Assembly: GCA_002500745.1 (NCBI GenBank) | Contig: DLST01000010.1 | Coordinates: 434,001-498,000, forward strand | Direction: 5' to 3' | Source: Sphingobacterium sp. UBA7855 | GTDB lineage: Bacteria; Bacteroidota; Bacteroidia; Sphingobacteriales; Sphingobacteriaceae | DNA length: 64,000 bases | Part shown: positions 1-7,782 of the stretch, one piece after another | How positions within the stretch are numbered: the stretch's first letter is position 1 | Layout of the letters: every line of letters begins with the position of its first letter | Position numbers and translations under genes: made by a program | Notes under the pieces: generated by a model | The model's input: only the letters and a program-made list of their open reading frames with translations | What the model was told of the DNA's origin: nothing | Database searches by the model: none

Positions 1-417
1 GTGAGGCATTTGGCCGGAAGCTTTCCGTATGATAACTTGGAAGATGAAGGAGCGGAGATCACTTTACGTGAAGGTGGGGATACAGTCAATCATATTCTTG
101 AACAAGAATTGTCTGATCGGTTGGCTCCAGCCGGGGTTATTATTAAAGAGGCGAGAATCAGTCATTTGGCTTATGCTTCCGAAATAGCAGGTGCTATGCT
201 CCAAAGGCAACAAGCGGCAGCAATTGTGGCCGCTAGGGCAAAGATCGTAGACGGTGCTGTCGGAATGGTGGAAATGGCCCTACATAAGTTATCTGAAAAA
301 GATATTGTAGAGCTCGATAACGAGAAAAAAGCGGCGATGGTCAGCAATTTAATGGTCGTACTCTGTGGAGAAAAAGCAGCGACACCAATTGTAAATACAG
401 GTACTTTGTACCAATAA
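1..417 (+). CDS. SPFH/Band 7 domain protein, C-terminal part (truncated by window edge)
   Basis: This is the last 138 codons of a membrane-associated SPFH (stomatin/prohibitin/flotillin/HflK-like) protein. The reading frame is already open at base 1, so the true start lies upstream and the GTG there is not a proposed start. Visible features are a charged stretch with paired Glu/Arg, an Ala-rich helix with [20 protein letters not shown] near residues 67-86, and a short tail. Such proteins usually form oligomeric scaffolds at the inner membrane. It is followed 10 bases later by a small Arc-like gene, a pairing I recall from other Bacteroidota. The family call is fairly safe; the specific role is unknown. 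Confidence 0.75.
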   Translation: MRHLAGSFPYDNLEDEGAEITLREGGDTVNHILEQELSDRLAPAGVIIKEARISHLAYASEIAGAMLQRQQAAAIVAARAKIVDGAVGMVEMALHKLSEKDIVELDNEKKAAMVSNLMVVLCGEKAATPIVNTGTLYQ

Positions 418-427
418 ACGAAGTAAA

Positions 428-604
428 ATGGCGGATAAGAAAAACTTTATGCTACGCTTAGACGACCAGATGTACAAAGCATTGGAAAAATGGGCTGCAG
501 ATGAGTTTAGAAGTGTTAATGGGCAGATCGAATATCTTTTATATAAAGCGCTGCAAGAAAATAAAAGGGTGGGTACAGAAAAAAAGACTGCCGATAAGAA
601 ATAA
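428..604 (+). CDS. Small Arc/ribbon-helix-helix-like protein (58 aa)
   Basis: An ATG ORF of 58 codons, starting 10 bases after the SPFH stop and so probably cotranscribed with it. The protein starts MADKKNFMLRLDDQMYKAL and continues with a helix containing NGQIEYLLYKAL, then a Lys-rich tail. A short beta strand (FMLRL), a helix and a second helix with the NGQIE turn is the ribbon-helix-helix pattern of Arc/MetJ-type DNA-binding proteins. It may bind DNA, or it may simply be a partner of the SPFH protein. A factor-independent terminator follows at 628-669. Confidence 0.7.
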   Translation: MADKKNFMLRLDDQMYKALEKWAADEFRSVNGQIEYLLYKALQENKRVGTEKKTADKK

Positions 605-627
605 CATAGAGTAAGGAATGAAAACTT

Positions 628-670
628 GTACCTTTGGCTTCGAAATAGGCGAAACCAAAGGTACTTTTTG
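628..670 (+). terminator. Rho-independent terminator after the SPFH/Arc-like pair
   Basis: A 10-bp perfect stem, GTACCTTTGG (628-637) with CCAAAGGTAC (655-664), is followed by TTTTT. Extra pairing near the loop (TTCG/CGAA) extends it. Confidence 0.85.
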
Positions 671-692
671 TTTAAAATTTTAATGATAGGAT

Positions 693-1403
693 ATGAAGGT
701 TAATCCAGCGTACAAGTTATTGGTCGTAAGTACAAGCACGATTCATGGTAGTGATTTTTTAGCTTATATTAAGCACGATTTTGTAGAATTTATTCAGTCC
801 GATGAATTATTATTTATTCCATTTGCGAGACCTTCTGGAATTTCGTTTGATGCCTATACCGCTAAAGTGCAAGATGCGTTGAAAGATAAGGGGGTAACGG
901 TTAGGGGAATACATGAGTTTCCTAATATGAAGAAGGCTATTCAGGATGCCAAGGCTATTTTTATTGGCGGTGGGAATACATTTTTACTGTTAAAAACCTT
1001 ATATGAACTGGATTTGGTCGAGCAATTGCGTGTACAAGTAGCAAAGGGAATTCCATACGTCGGCACATCAGCCGGTTCCAATTTAACAGGGCTGACTATT
1101 GGAACTACAAATGACATGCCTATTGTTTATCCGCCTAGCTTTGATGCGCTTGGTTTTTTACCATTTAATATCAATCCACATTACTTGGATCCAGATCCAA
1201 AGTCCACACATAGAGGGGAAACGAGAGAAACGCGGATTAAGGAATTTCATCAATTGAATATGCAGCCCGTCATTGGTTTACGTGAAGGTAGCTGGTTGTA
1301 TGTAAATGATGGAAAAATACATCTACAAGGTAATTTGGCTGCGCTGCTTTTTAGGCCGGGCCTAGAGCCAATAGAACTACCGCCTGGATTAATTAATTTT
1401 TAA
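693..1403 (+). CDS. pepE: Peptidase E (alpha-aspartyl dipeptidase, family S51)
   Basis: A cytoplasmic serine peptidase expected to split Asp-X dipeptides. The 236-residue length matches the family. The nucleophile elbow GTSAGSN is at residues 124-130 (Ser126). His163 in NPHYLD and Glu198 in LREGS sit where the other catalytic residues of the Salmonella enzyme fall. IGGGNTFLLL (91-100) is the conserved Gly-rich substrate loop. The gene stands alone between a terminator and the mgtE promoter region. The start is the first ATG after the terminator. Confidence 0.9.
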   Translation: MKVNPAYKLLVVSTSTIHGSDFLAYIKHDFVEFIQSDELLFIPFARPSGISFDAYTAKVQDALKDKGVTVRGIHEFPNMKKAIQDAKAIFIGGGNTFLLLKTLYELDLVEQLRVQVAKGIPYVGTSAGSNLTGLTIGTTNDMPIVYPPSFDALGFLPFNINPHYLDPDPKSTHRGETRETRIKEFHQLNMQPVIGLREGSWLYVNDGKIHLQGNLAALLFRPGLEPIELPPGLINF

Positions 1404-1511
1404 GCTATTGTAAAATCTATAGCGATATTAAACCAAATACATCCATTAACGTAGTAGTAGGGGATTTAGGGTCGTATTAGCCAGAACTATCATTAAAAAA
1501 TAGTGTTTCTA

Positions 1512-1545
1512 TTTGTTGGAAATAATACAAAATAAGCTACTTTTG
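1512..1545 (+). promoter_or_regulatory. Bacteroidota-type promoter for mgtE
   Basis: TTTG (1512-1515) followed after 22 bases by TACTTTTG (1538-1545), matching the -33 TTTG / -7 TAnnTTTG pattern of Bacteroidota housekeeping promoters. Transcription would start about 20 bases before the mgtE ATG at 1571. Confidence 0.6.
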
Positions 1546-1570
1546 CCGTAAATCCATTAATTATCTTCCA

Positions 1571-2887
1571 ATGGAACAAAATTCAGCATTACACCCAGCC
1601 GATATCGCAGAAGAAATCTCGCGTCTAAATAAAGGGGAACAACATCAGCAATTTATGAACTATCCTTTGGAGGATAGATTAGAAATCTTTTGTTTTTTTG
1701 AATTGGATGTTCAGTACACGTTGATCAAATCAATGACAGAACATGAACTTTCTGAATTGCTGAATAATCTGAAGCCGGATACCCGAAATGATCTGTTTTC
1801 GGAACTTCCAGATGATCTAATTAAATACCTGATCAATCTTTTGAATGAGCGGGAGAAGCAGATGGCTTTGGAACTGATCGGTTACAAGGAGGATAGTATT
1901 GCCCGCCTGATGACGCCAATGTATGTGCAGGTTCGTCCTTATTATACTGTTGACGACGTCTTTCGGCATATCAAGGTGTTCGGGAGAAAGGCTGAGACGC
2001 TCAACTTCATCTATGTAGTTGATGAGAAAAATGTCTTGATCGACGATTTGAAAATTGGTCAATTACTGCTATCGGATGCGTCAACAAAGATTTCTGATCT
2101 GATTGACTATAATTTTGCTGCGATTAAAGCATCAACACCTATGGAAGAAGCTTTTGAAATTTTTCAAAAATATGATCGAAGTGCCCTGCCTATCGTTACT
2201 GAAGCTGGGGTATTAGTCGGAATTGTCACATTTGACGACGTGTTAGACCGAATCGAAGATCGGGATACGGAAGATATACAGCGATTTGGGGGTATGGAAG
2301 AATTGGATCTGGCGTATACGAGAACGCCCTTGCTTCAATTGATTCAAAAAAGGGCAGGCTGGTTGATCATCTTGTTTTTCAGTGAGATGCTTACAGCGTC
2401 GGCAATGGGATTTTTTGAAGGAGAATTGGAAAAGGCCGTTGTATTGGCTCTATTTGTTCCTTTGATTATATCCAGTGGTGGTAATTCAGGGTCACAGGCA
2501 GCATCTTTGATTATCCGTGCGATGGCTCTTGGTGAATTGAAGCTTAAGGATTGGTGGTATGTGATGAAGCGTGAAGTTTCTTCGGGTTTAATTCTAGGAG
2601 GAATATTGGGTACGATTGGTTTTCTACGTATACTGGCTTGGCATTTTCTTGGCCTATATGATTATGGTCCTTACTGGATTGCAATTGGTTTTACGGTAGC
2701 AGTTTCCCTATTGTTTATCGTGCTATGGGGAACGCTATCAGGTTCGTTTATTCCATTTATTTTACGTCGATTCGGTTTGGACCCTGCTACAGCGTCGGCA
2801 CCATTTGTTGCTACGCTTGTGGACGTATCGGGATTAATCATCTATTTCACTGTCGCTGCTTTCTTTTTGCAGGGAAAGTTACTATAG
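1571..2887 (+). CDS. mgtE: Magnesium transporter MgtE
   Basis: An inner-membrane Mg2+ channel/transporter. The 438 residues follow the family order. There is an N-terminal helical Mg-sensing domain (about 1-105), then two CBS domains (about 110-235; RLMTPMYVQVRP begins the first and ALPIVTEAGVLVGIVTFDD lies in the second). A five-helix pore domain follows from about 260. The signature PLIISSGGNSGSQAAS lies in the pore domain. The CBS and N domains close the pore when cytosolic Mg2+ is high, so control is expected at protein level. It is monocistronic, with its own promoter upstream and a terminator downstream. Confidence 0.95.
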   Translation: MEQNSALHPADIAEEISRLNKGEQHQQFMNYPLEDRLEIFCFFELDVQYTLIKSMTEHELSELLNNLKPDTRNDLFSELPDDLIKYLINLLNEREKQMALELIGYKEDSIARLMTPMYVQVRPYYTVDDVFRHIKVFGRKAETLNFIYVVDEKNVLIDDLKIGQLLLSDASTKISDLIDYNFAAIKASTPMEEAFEIFQKYDRSALPIVTEAGVLVGIVTFDDVLDRIEDRDTEDIQRFGGMEELDLAYTRTPLLQLIQKRAGWLIILFFSEMLTASAMGFFEGELEKAVVLALFVPLIISSGGNSGSQAASLIIRAMALGELKLKDWWYVMKREVSSGLILGGILGTIGFLRILAWHFLGLYDYGPYWIAIGFTVAVSLLFIVLWGTLSGSFIPFILRRFGLDPATASAPFVATLVDVSGLIIYFTVAAFFLQGKLL

Positions 2888-2910
2888 TTCGATACTAAAG
2901 TTAACCATCC

Positions 2911-2947
2911 AGAGCCTAAATTATACCGCTCATTTAAGGCTCTTTTT
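2911..2947 (+). terminator. Terminator after mgtE
   Basis: AGAGCCTAAA (2911-2920) pairs imperfectly with TTTAAGGCTCT (2933-2943), followed by a T-rich run. It lies 24 bases after the mgtE stop. Confidence 0.75.
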
Positions 2948-3106
2948 ATTGAATAATTTCTTATTTTAGTAGTAAACTTCTTCCGTTAAAACTTTCATTT
3001 GTATTTGCTTTATAGAGGGCATTTCCTGAGCGATACATTTGTAGTTAAATTCGTCCATATTGATTATAGTTATTATACGTATAGAACTTGTAAGCACAGA
3101 TCCTGT

Positions 3107-4345
3107 TTATAAATTTAGTCTTCGGTAGAGTTTTTCCTTTAAACCTCCTTTTTGCGCAATATAAATTCCTTTTTTCCCTGAAAAGATAAACGCGGCTATA
3201 CATGCTATTGCTATAAATAAAATAGTTTGGCTCCCAAATAATTCATAGCCCATGACAATACAGGCGAGCGGGGTATTTGTAGCGCCTGAAAATAAGGCTA
3301 CAAAGCCCATTGCAGCCAGAAGGCTGATGGGAAGTGGAATAATGGTGCTTAATGCACTACCTAAAGTTGCCCCGATAAAAAATAGCGGGGTGACTTCTCC
3401 GCCTTTAAACCCAGCCGAAAGGGTGAAAGTCGTCAATAGTAACTTGATGAAAAAGTCATAATAGTTCGACTGATCAACGAATGCGTTCTGAATCATCGGG
3501 ATGCCAAGTCCAATATATTTGCTGCTGTGAGATATGGTAACAATGAGTACCAAAACAATACCGCCGATCACAGGCCTTAGTAGCGTTGCTCTAATTCGTT
3601 TAAATTGCACGCTAAAGAAGTCGCTGGTAAATGTAAAAAGCCATGCGGTGATACCGAATAGAATGCCTGCGATGAGACTAAATCCAATATTGGTCAACGT
3701 TAATATAGGAATAACATCATGAATTGGATAATGGGTATGCGGAATATTCCATAATTGACAACTGAAGTTCGCAAGATAGGCGGTAAATAAACAGGGAAGG
3801 ATACCGAAATATCTTTTTTTCCCAATGAGTAGGACTTCCAGACCGAATATCGTTCCGGCGAGCGGGGTACCAAACACAGCGGCAAATCCTGCAGTGATGC
3901 CGATCGAAATTAAGATGCGACGTTCAGTTTTATCGAAGTCAAACCAGCGATTAAGCTGATCGGAAACCGCTCCACCTATCTGTACAGCAGTTCCTTCACG
4001 ACCTGCAGAACCCCCAAACAGATGTGTAAGTAAAGTTCCGAATAGGACAAGAGGCGCCATGATAAGCGGGATGCGGCGTTGGGGATGAAGGTATTCTTCA
4101 ATCAGCAGGTTATTTCCTTTGCTTGATGTATTGCCCCAATACTTATAGGACAATGCAATGGCAAATCCCGCTAATGGAAGTCCATAAATTATCCAGTGAT
4201 TAGCTTCTCGGTACTGCGTTACACAATTGAGGGAAAAGAGAAAAAATGCACAAATAGATCCTACGATGAAACCTATCGCACTACAAGAGATAATCCATTT
4301 AAGAAGAAAATGAAGATTGCTTTCATTTGAATGTGCCATAGCCAT
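3107..4345 (-). CDS. CLC-family antiporter of the fluoride (CLC-F) type
   Basis: A 412-residue membrane protein of the CLC chloride channel/antiporter fold with no C-terminal CBS domains. The gating-glutamate motif reads GREGTAVQ (115-122, Glu117) rather than the GREGP of Cl- transporters. The Cl--binding GSGIP motif is replaced by GNNLL (77-81), placing Asn78 where the coordinating Ser sits. From memory, both changes mark the CLC-F F-/H+ antiporters, which carry Met or Asn at that site. The 39-residue spacing from Asn78 to Glu117 equals that between Met79 and Glu118 of the Enterococcus casseliflavus protein. A fluoride-riboswitch-like leader at 4385-4433 strongly supports fluoride export. 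The start is the first of two nearby ATGs (4345 or 4339). Confidence 0.85.
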   Translation of the reverse strand: MAMAHSNESNLHFLLKWIISCSAIGFIVGSICAFFLFSLNCVTQYREANHWIIYGLPLAGFAIALSYKYWGNTSSKGNNLLIEEYLHPQRRIPLIMAPLVLFGTLLTHLFGGSAGREGTAVQIGGAVSDQLNRWFDFDKTERRILISIGITAGFAAVFGTPLAGTIFGLEVLLIGKKRYFGILPCLFTAYLANFSCQLWNIPHTHYPIHDVIPILTLTNIGFSLIAGILFGITAWLFTFTSDFFSVQFKRIRATLLRPVIGGIVLVLIVTISHSSKYIGLGIPMIQNAFVDQSNYYDFFIKLLLTTFTLSAGFKGGEVTPLFFIGATLGSALSTIIPLPISLLAAMGFVALFSGATNTPLACIVMGYELFGSQTILFIAIACIAAFIFSGKKGIYIAQKGGLKEKLYRRLNL

Positions 4346-4384
4346 AAGTCTATACTTTATATAAATTGTTGTTTTATAAAAATA

Positions 4385-4433
4385 GTAGACGTCATTAGCT
4401 TATTAGGGCGGTTCAGGGCAGACATCATTGCCG
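4385..4433 (-). promoter_or_regulatory. Fluoride riboswitch (crcB motif)
   Basis: Read on the minus strand, this leader starts CGGCAATGATGTCTGCCC, continues TGAACCGCCC, and ends GCTAATGACGTCTAC. It lines up with the crcB motif (GGCGATG..., AAAC.GCC, GGCTGATGG..CTCTAC). The long-range helix is GATGTC with GACGTC, six pairs including a G-U, differing in sequence from the Thermotoga aptamer but still paired. GGC/GCC pseudoknot segments are present. The second short helix is weak (AGC where the consensus has GGC). It ends about 39 bases before the ATG, so it could mask the translation start. No clear terminator was seen between aptamer and gene. Confidence 0.85.
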
Positions 4434-4447
4434 TATTTACTTCAAAT

Positions 4448-4822
4448 CTACAAAAAGCGAATGATAATAGCAACCCAGCCTGCGATCATAAATAATCCGC
4501 CGAGCGGCGTAATTGGGCCAAGAAACTTTAGATTCTTTTTCCAGTATTCAGCAAACGATAGAAAATAAATACTTACAGAGAATAAAAGAGTTCCTAGTGT
4601 GATCAGATAAAATGCTACTCGTTCAGACTGAAGCTCAAAGTGGAAATTGAATCCTAGAATCAATAGGGTTAGCGCAGCATACATTTGATATCGAACGCCG
4701 ACCTCAAAGGATTCCAGTTTTTCAGCAGATAGGATTTTTTTGAATGCATGGGCTCCAAATGCACCTAGGATAATAGCGAGGCCGCCAAATAGGGCGGCTG
4801 TGATAATAACAACGTTTTGCAT
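4448..4822 (-). CDS. DUF423 family small membrane protein
   Basis: A 124-residue integral membrane protein with four predicted helices. The N-terminus has the family pattern AALFGGLAIILGAFGAHAF, with GAFGAHAFK typical of DUF423 (YwdK/YgdD-like). The biochemical function is unknown. It begins 11 bases after the elaA stop on the same strand and is probably cotranscribed with elaA. It ends just upstream of the fluoride riboswitch of the next gene. Confidence 0.85.
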   Translation of the reverse strand: MQNVVIITAALFGGLAIILGAFGAHAFKKILSAEKLESFEVGVRYQMYAALTLLILGFNFHFELQSERVAFYLITLGTLLFSVSIYFLSFAEYWKKNLKFLGPITPLGGLFMIAGWVAIIIRFL

Positions 4823-4833
4823 GCCTAAATTTA

Positions 4834-5286
4834 CTAAATTGCGGGTTTAATCATATCAATATGAAGGATTCCATAATCGGGGTAGGGCTCGGAGATTTGT
4901 TTAAATCCTAATTTTTCATAAAAGGGTTTTAAATGAAATTGCGCGCCTATCTGTATCTCACCTTCACCGAATTCTTTATAGAGCGATTCGATAGAATGCA
5001 TCATTAATTTTTTACTCAGACCGGTTCCGCGCGCTTCCTCGGCGACGATAACGCGACCAATGGAAGCCTGTGGGTAGGAAATGCCCGGAGGAACTAATCT
5101 CGTGTATGCCATAATACGATCATCTTGTTCTGTCCACAGATGTAGACAAGCAAAATCTTTATCGTCCAATTCAGGATATAAACATTCTTGCTCCAAAACA
5201 AACACTTCCATTCGAAGCTTTAAAATACGATATAATTCATTCGTGTTGAGTTCGTCAAAACTCTTTAGATTCCACTGATAAGCCAT
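4834..5286 (-). CDS. elaA: ElaA-like GNAT N-acetyltransferase
   Basis: A 150-residue cytoplasmic acetyl-CoA-dependent acyltransferase. The ElaA signature is clear: LYRILKLRMEVFVLEQ near the start, then YPELDDKD, RLVPPG, and the acetyl-CoA loop IGRVIVAEEARGTGLSKKLM (about 97-116). It ends with FYEKLGFKQISEPYPDYGI. The natural substrate of ElaA is not established. It lies downstream of a yqeY terminator-like hairpin and upstream of DUF423. Confidence 0.9.
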   Translation of the reverse strand: MAYQWNLKSFDELNTNELYRILKLRMEVFVLEQECLYPELDDKDFACLHLWTEQDDRIMAYTRLVPPGISYPQASIGRVIVAEEARGTGLSKKLMMHSIESLYKEFGEGEIQIGAQFHLKPFYEKLGFKQISEPYPDYGILHIDMIKPAI

Positions 5287-5301
5287 AATTGAAATAAAAA
5301 C

Positions 5302-5359
5302 AGAGTCAAATTATGTAATCGATATGGCTGGAAAGACATATCCAATTTAATTTGACTCT
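5302..5359 (-). terminator. Long terminator-like hairpin between yqeY and elaA
   Basis: Perfect 12-bp outer arms AGAGTCAAATTA (5302-5313) and TAATTTGACTCT (5348-5359), with an inner 6-bp GATATG/CATATC stem. On the minus strand the right arm is followed by GTTTTTATTT just before the elaA ATG (5286). It could end ubiE-SDR-yqeY transcripts or attenuate elaA. Confidence 0.6.
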
Positions 5360-5374
5360 ATTGATTTGAGCGTT

Positions 5375-5824
5375 TTATGCAAGAAGACTTTTAACAACTT
5401 CAGAGATGGTTTTTCCATCTGCTTGTCCAGCAAGCTTTTGATTAGTGGCGCCCATCACTTTACCCATATCCTTAATGGAAGAAGCTCCTGTTTCGGCGAT
5501 AATTGCTTTGACTATGGTTTCTACTTCTTCTTTGCTTAACTGTTTTGGTAGATAAGCCTCAATTACTTTCTCTTCCTCAACTTCAATTTCATAAAGATCT
5601 TCGCGGTTTTGACTTTTATAAATTTCAGCAGATTCGCGACGTTGTTTTACAAGTTTTTGTAAAACTTTAATCTCTGCCTCCTGGCTAAGATCTTCGGCAT
5701 GACCCTTTTCTGTCTTTGCTAATAGGATAGCTGCTTTAATTGCACGTAAACCACGTAATTTTGCCGTGTCTTTTGCGATCATTGCCGCTTTAATGTCTTG
5801 GTTTATTTGTATTTCTAATGACAT
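5375..5824 (-). CDS. yqeY: GatB/YqeY domain protein
   Basis: A cytoplasmic protein of 149 residues with the YqeY helical domain related to the C-terminal tRNA-contacting domain of GatB. Typical stretches are AMIAKDTAKLRGLRAIKAAI, VEEEKVIEAYLPKQLS and SIKDMGKVMGATNQKLAG. Its role is unclear; a tRNA-related function is inferred from homology. The start at 5824 (MSLEIQIN) is preferred over an ATG nine codons upstream because that one would overlap the preceding SDR gene. Gap to SDR is 10 bases, so the two are likely one operon. Confidence 0.9.
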   Translation of the reverse strand: MSLEIQINQDIKAAMIAKDTAKLRGLRAIKAAILLAKTEKGHAEDLSQEAEIKVLQKLVKQRRESAEIYKSQNREDLYEIEVEEEKVIEAYLPKQLSKEEVETIVKAIIAETGASSIKDMGKVMGATNQKLAGQADGKTISEVVKSLLA

Positions 5825-5834
5825 GATATTTAAA

Positions 5835-6596
5835 TTATTTTCGATTGACAATGGTGCCCGTTGCTTGCGCTGTAGGCATTATTAATAGATCGTTGATATT
5901 GACATGTGCCGGTCTGGTAATGACGAAAAGGATCGTTTCGGCAATATCTTTCCCTGTAAGGGGTTGTACACCATTGTAAACATTTTTAGCTTTTTCGCGA
6001 TCTCCATGGAAACGAACTTCCGAAAACTCTGTTTCCACCATTCCTGGGTCGATAGAGGTTACTTTAATCCCCTGAGGTAGCAAATCAATACGCATAGCTT
6101 TCGTCAACGCATCAACAGCGTGTTTGGTGGCACAGTACACATTTCCATTCGGATAAACTTCTTTTCCCGCAATAGATCCCAAATTAACAATATGAGCGCC
6201 GTTTTCAGTATCCATGAGTGGTATCACGGCGTTACTTACATACAATAGGCCTTTGATATTGGTATCAATCATTCTGTCCCAATCGCCGATATCACCATCT
6301 TGGATGGGATCCAATCCTTGACTTAGACCCGCATTGTTGATGAGTATATGTATTTTTTTCCATGCTGCTGGCAGACCATCAATTTGATGCGCAACCTGTT
6401 CTTGGTTTCGAACATCAAGTTCAAAAATATGGATTTGAATTGTAGGGTAGGAAGCGAGCAATGTATTTTTTAATGTTTCTAAACGGTTTAACCTGCGCGC
6501 GCAAAGTAAAAGATTATAACCCTCTTTTGCTAAAACTTCGGCGCAAGCTTGACCGATGCCTGAACTTGCTCCTGTAATAAAAACTGTTTTAGTCAT
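5835..6596 (-). CDS. SDR-family NAD(P)-dependent oxidoreductase
   Basis: A 253-residue short-chain dehydrogenase resembling YdfG-type 3-hydroxy-acid (L-allo-threonine) dehydrogenases. Visible motifs are the Rossmann loop TGASSGIGQA, LINNAGLSQG, the catalytic Ser in IVNLGSIAGKE, YCATKHAV (Tyr-x-x-x-Lys) and IDPGMVETEF. The substrate cannot be fixed from sequence; NADP is suggested by the Arg-Arg after the second strand (CARRLNRL). The start MTKTVFIT at 6596 is chosen because upstream codons overlap ubiE and precede the Rossmann strand. Confidence 0.9.
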   Translation of the reverse strand: MTKTVFITGASSGIGQACAEVLAKEGYNLLLCARRLNRLETLKNTLLASYPTIQIHIFELDVRNQEQVAHQIDGLPAAWKKIHILINNAGLSQGLDPIQDGDIGDWDRMIDTNIKGLLYVSNAVIPLMDTENGAHIVNLGSIAGKEVYPNGNVYCATKHAVDALTKAMRIDLLPQGIKVTSIDPGMVETEFSEVRFHGDREKAKNVYNGVQPLTGKDIAETILFVITRPAHVNINDLLIMPTAQATGTIVNRK

Positions 6597-6660
6597 ATAG
6601 TGTAACTCGTTGTTATAAAAAATTAATCCAATTTGACTCAATACCACTTCGTAGATGTCG

Positions 6661-7401
6661 CTATTTTGTAGCAATATAAATCGTACAGATGCCAAATGTC
6701 TGTGGTCTAACGATTGTTTCGTTAAAACCTGCTTTTTTGTTTATGGCAACGAACTTTTCTCCATCTGGAAATTGAGCAACAGATTCTGGTAAATATTCAT
6801 ACGCACTGGAATCTTTTGAAAAGAATTTTCCAATAGTTGGTGTGATAAACTTAAAATAAAAATTATACAGCTGCTTAATAGGGAATTTCTTTGGATTCGA
6901 AAATTCTAAAATAACAGCCTTTCCACCGGGTTTTAAGACACGGTATATATCTGATAGGCCTTTTTCCAGGTTCTCAAAGTTCCGGACACCAAACGCTACG
7001 GTAACAGCATCGAACGTATTGTCTTCAAATTGAAGCCTCTCGGAGTCCCCTAGTGCTATTTCAAATTGATTCTCGAGGCCCTTACTTGCAATTTTTTTCT
7101 TGGCAACCTCAAGCATTCCTTGTGATATGTCTACCCCAATGATCTTTTTGGGATTCAAGATTTTAATTGATTCCAATGCAAAATCACCGGTTCCTGTCGC
7201 TACATCCAACATCAGTTGCGGTTTTATGGACTTTAAGGCATTGATGGCTTTTTTGCGCCATATAATGTCAATACCCAAAGACATGAAGTGGTTTAAAAAA
7301 TCATAGGAATGAGAGATATTGTCAAACATATCTGCTACCTGTTTTTTCTTACCGTCGTTGGTATCTTTATAGGGTTTTAATGTTGAAGAGTCGTGCGTCA
7401 T
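6661..7401 (-). CDS. ubiE: Demethylmenaquinone methyltransferase
   Basis: A SAM-dependent C-methyltransferase of 246 residues that performs the last step of menaquinone synthesis. Bacteroidota normally use menaquinone, so MenG activity is expected. Motifs are VADMFDNISHSYDFLNH near the N-terminus, the SAM loop LDVATGTGDFALES, GVDISQGML, and TVAFGVRNFENL. It is first in a minus-strand group ubiE-SDR-yqeY. A TATATTTG box (7406-7413, minus) lies only five bases before the ATG, which would give an almost leaderless mRNA if used. Confidence 0.95.
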   Translation of the reverse strand: MTHDSSTLKPYKDTNDGKKKQVADMFDNISHSYDFLNHFMSLGIDIIWRKKAINALKSIKPQLMLDVATGTGDFALESIKILNPKKIIGVDISQGMLEVAKKKIASKGLENQFEIALGDSERLQFEDNTFDAVTVAFGVRNFENLEKGLSDIYRVLKPGGKAVILEFSNPKKFPIKQLYNFYFKFITPTIGKFFSKDSSAYEYLPESVAQFPDGEKFVAINKKAGFNETIVRPQTFGICTIYIATK

Positions 7402-7587
7402 TTTACAAATATACGATATATGAGTATTTTTTAGTGCTTAAAGAGGGATTTGTTTTCATACGAAAGTCGGTTTGTTTTGATGCTAGTCATGGTCATAGAT
7501 TTATTTTTTAGCATTTTGCTTATTCACAACAGCTTAAGTTATTAACATTTTCTAATGTACTGACTTTGAGTGTTGATTATTTGTTTT

Positions 7588-7624
7588 CAACATCTTTTCA
7601 ACATTCATTGTTGAAAAGATGTTG
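7588..7624. repeat. Perfect 16-bp inverted repeat in the ubiE/dnaB spacer
   Basis: CAACATCTTTTCAACA (7588-7603) and its exact reverse complement (7609-7624) are separated by five bases. It sits in the 381-base spacer between divergent ubiE and dnaB, upstream of both, so it is not a simple terminator of either. Possible uses are a dyad operator or a structured dnaB leader. The rest of the spacer is AT-rich with no convincing gene. Confidence 0.8.
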
Positions 7625-7782
7625 TGTAAATCTGTGTCCTTCAAAGCTTTTGAGGGTTTTGGCAATGATCATTGAATTTCGCTGTGTGAAACTACGCATG
7701 GTTGTAAATTTTATTTTTTATACATTTGTTATCCTATCTACAATTTATACGGATAGCAAAGCTATATTTCTGATATAATATC

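Noticed and set aside
7566..7778. 70-codon ORF in the ubiE/dnaB spacer
   Set aside because: It starts with TTG, runs through the perfect inverted repeat and has no coding-like composition or recognisable similarity.
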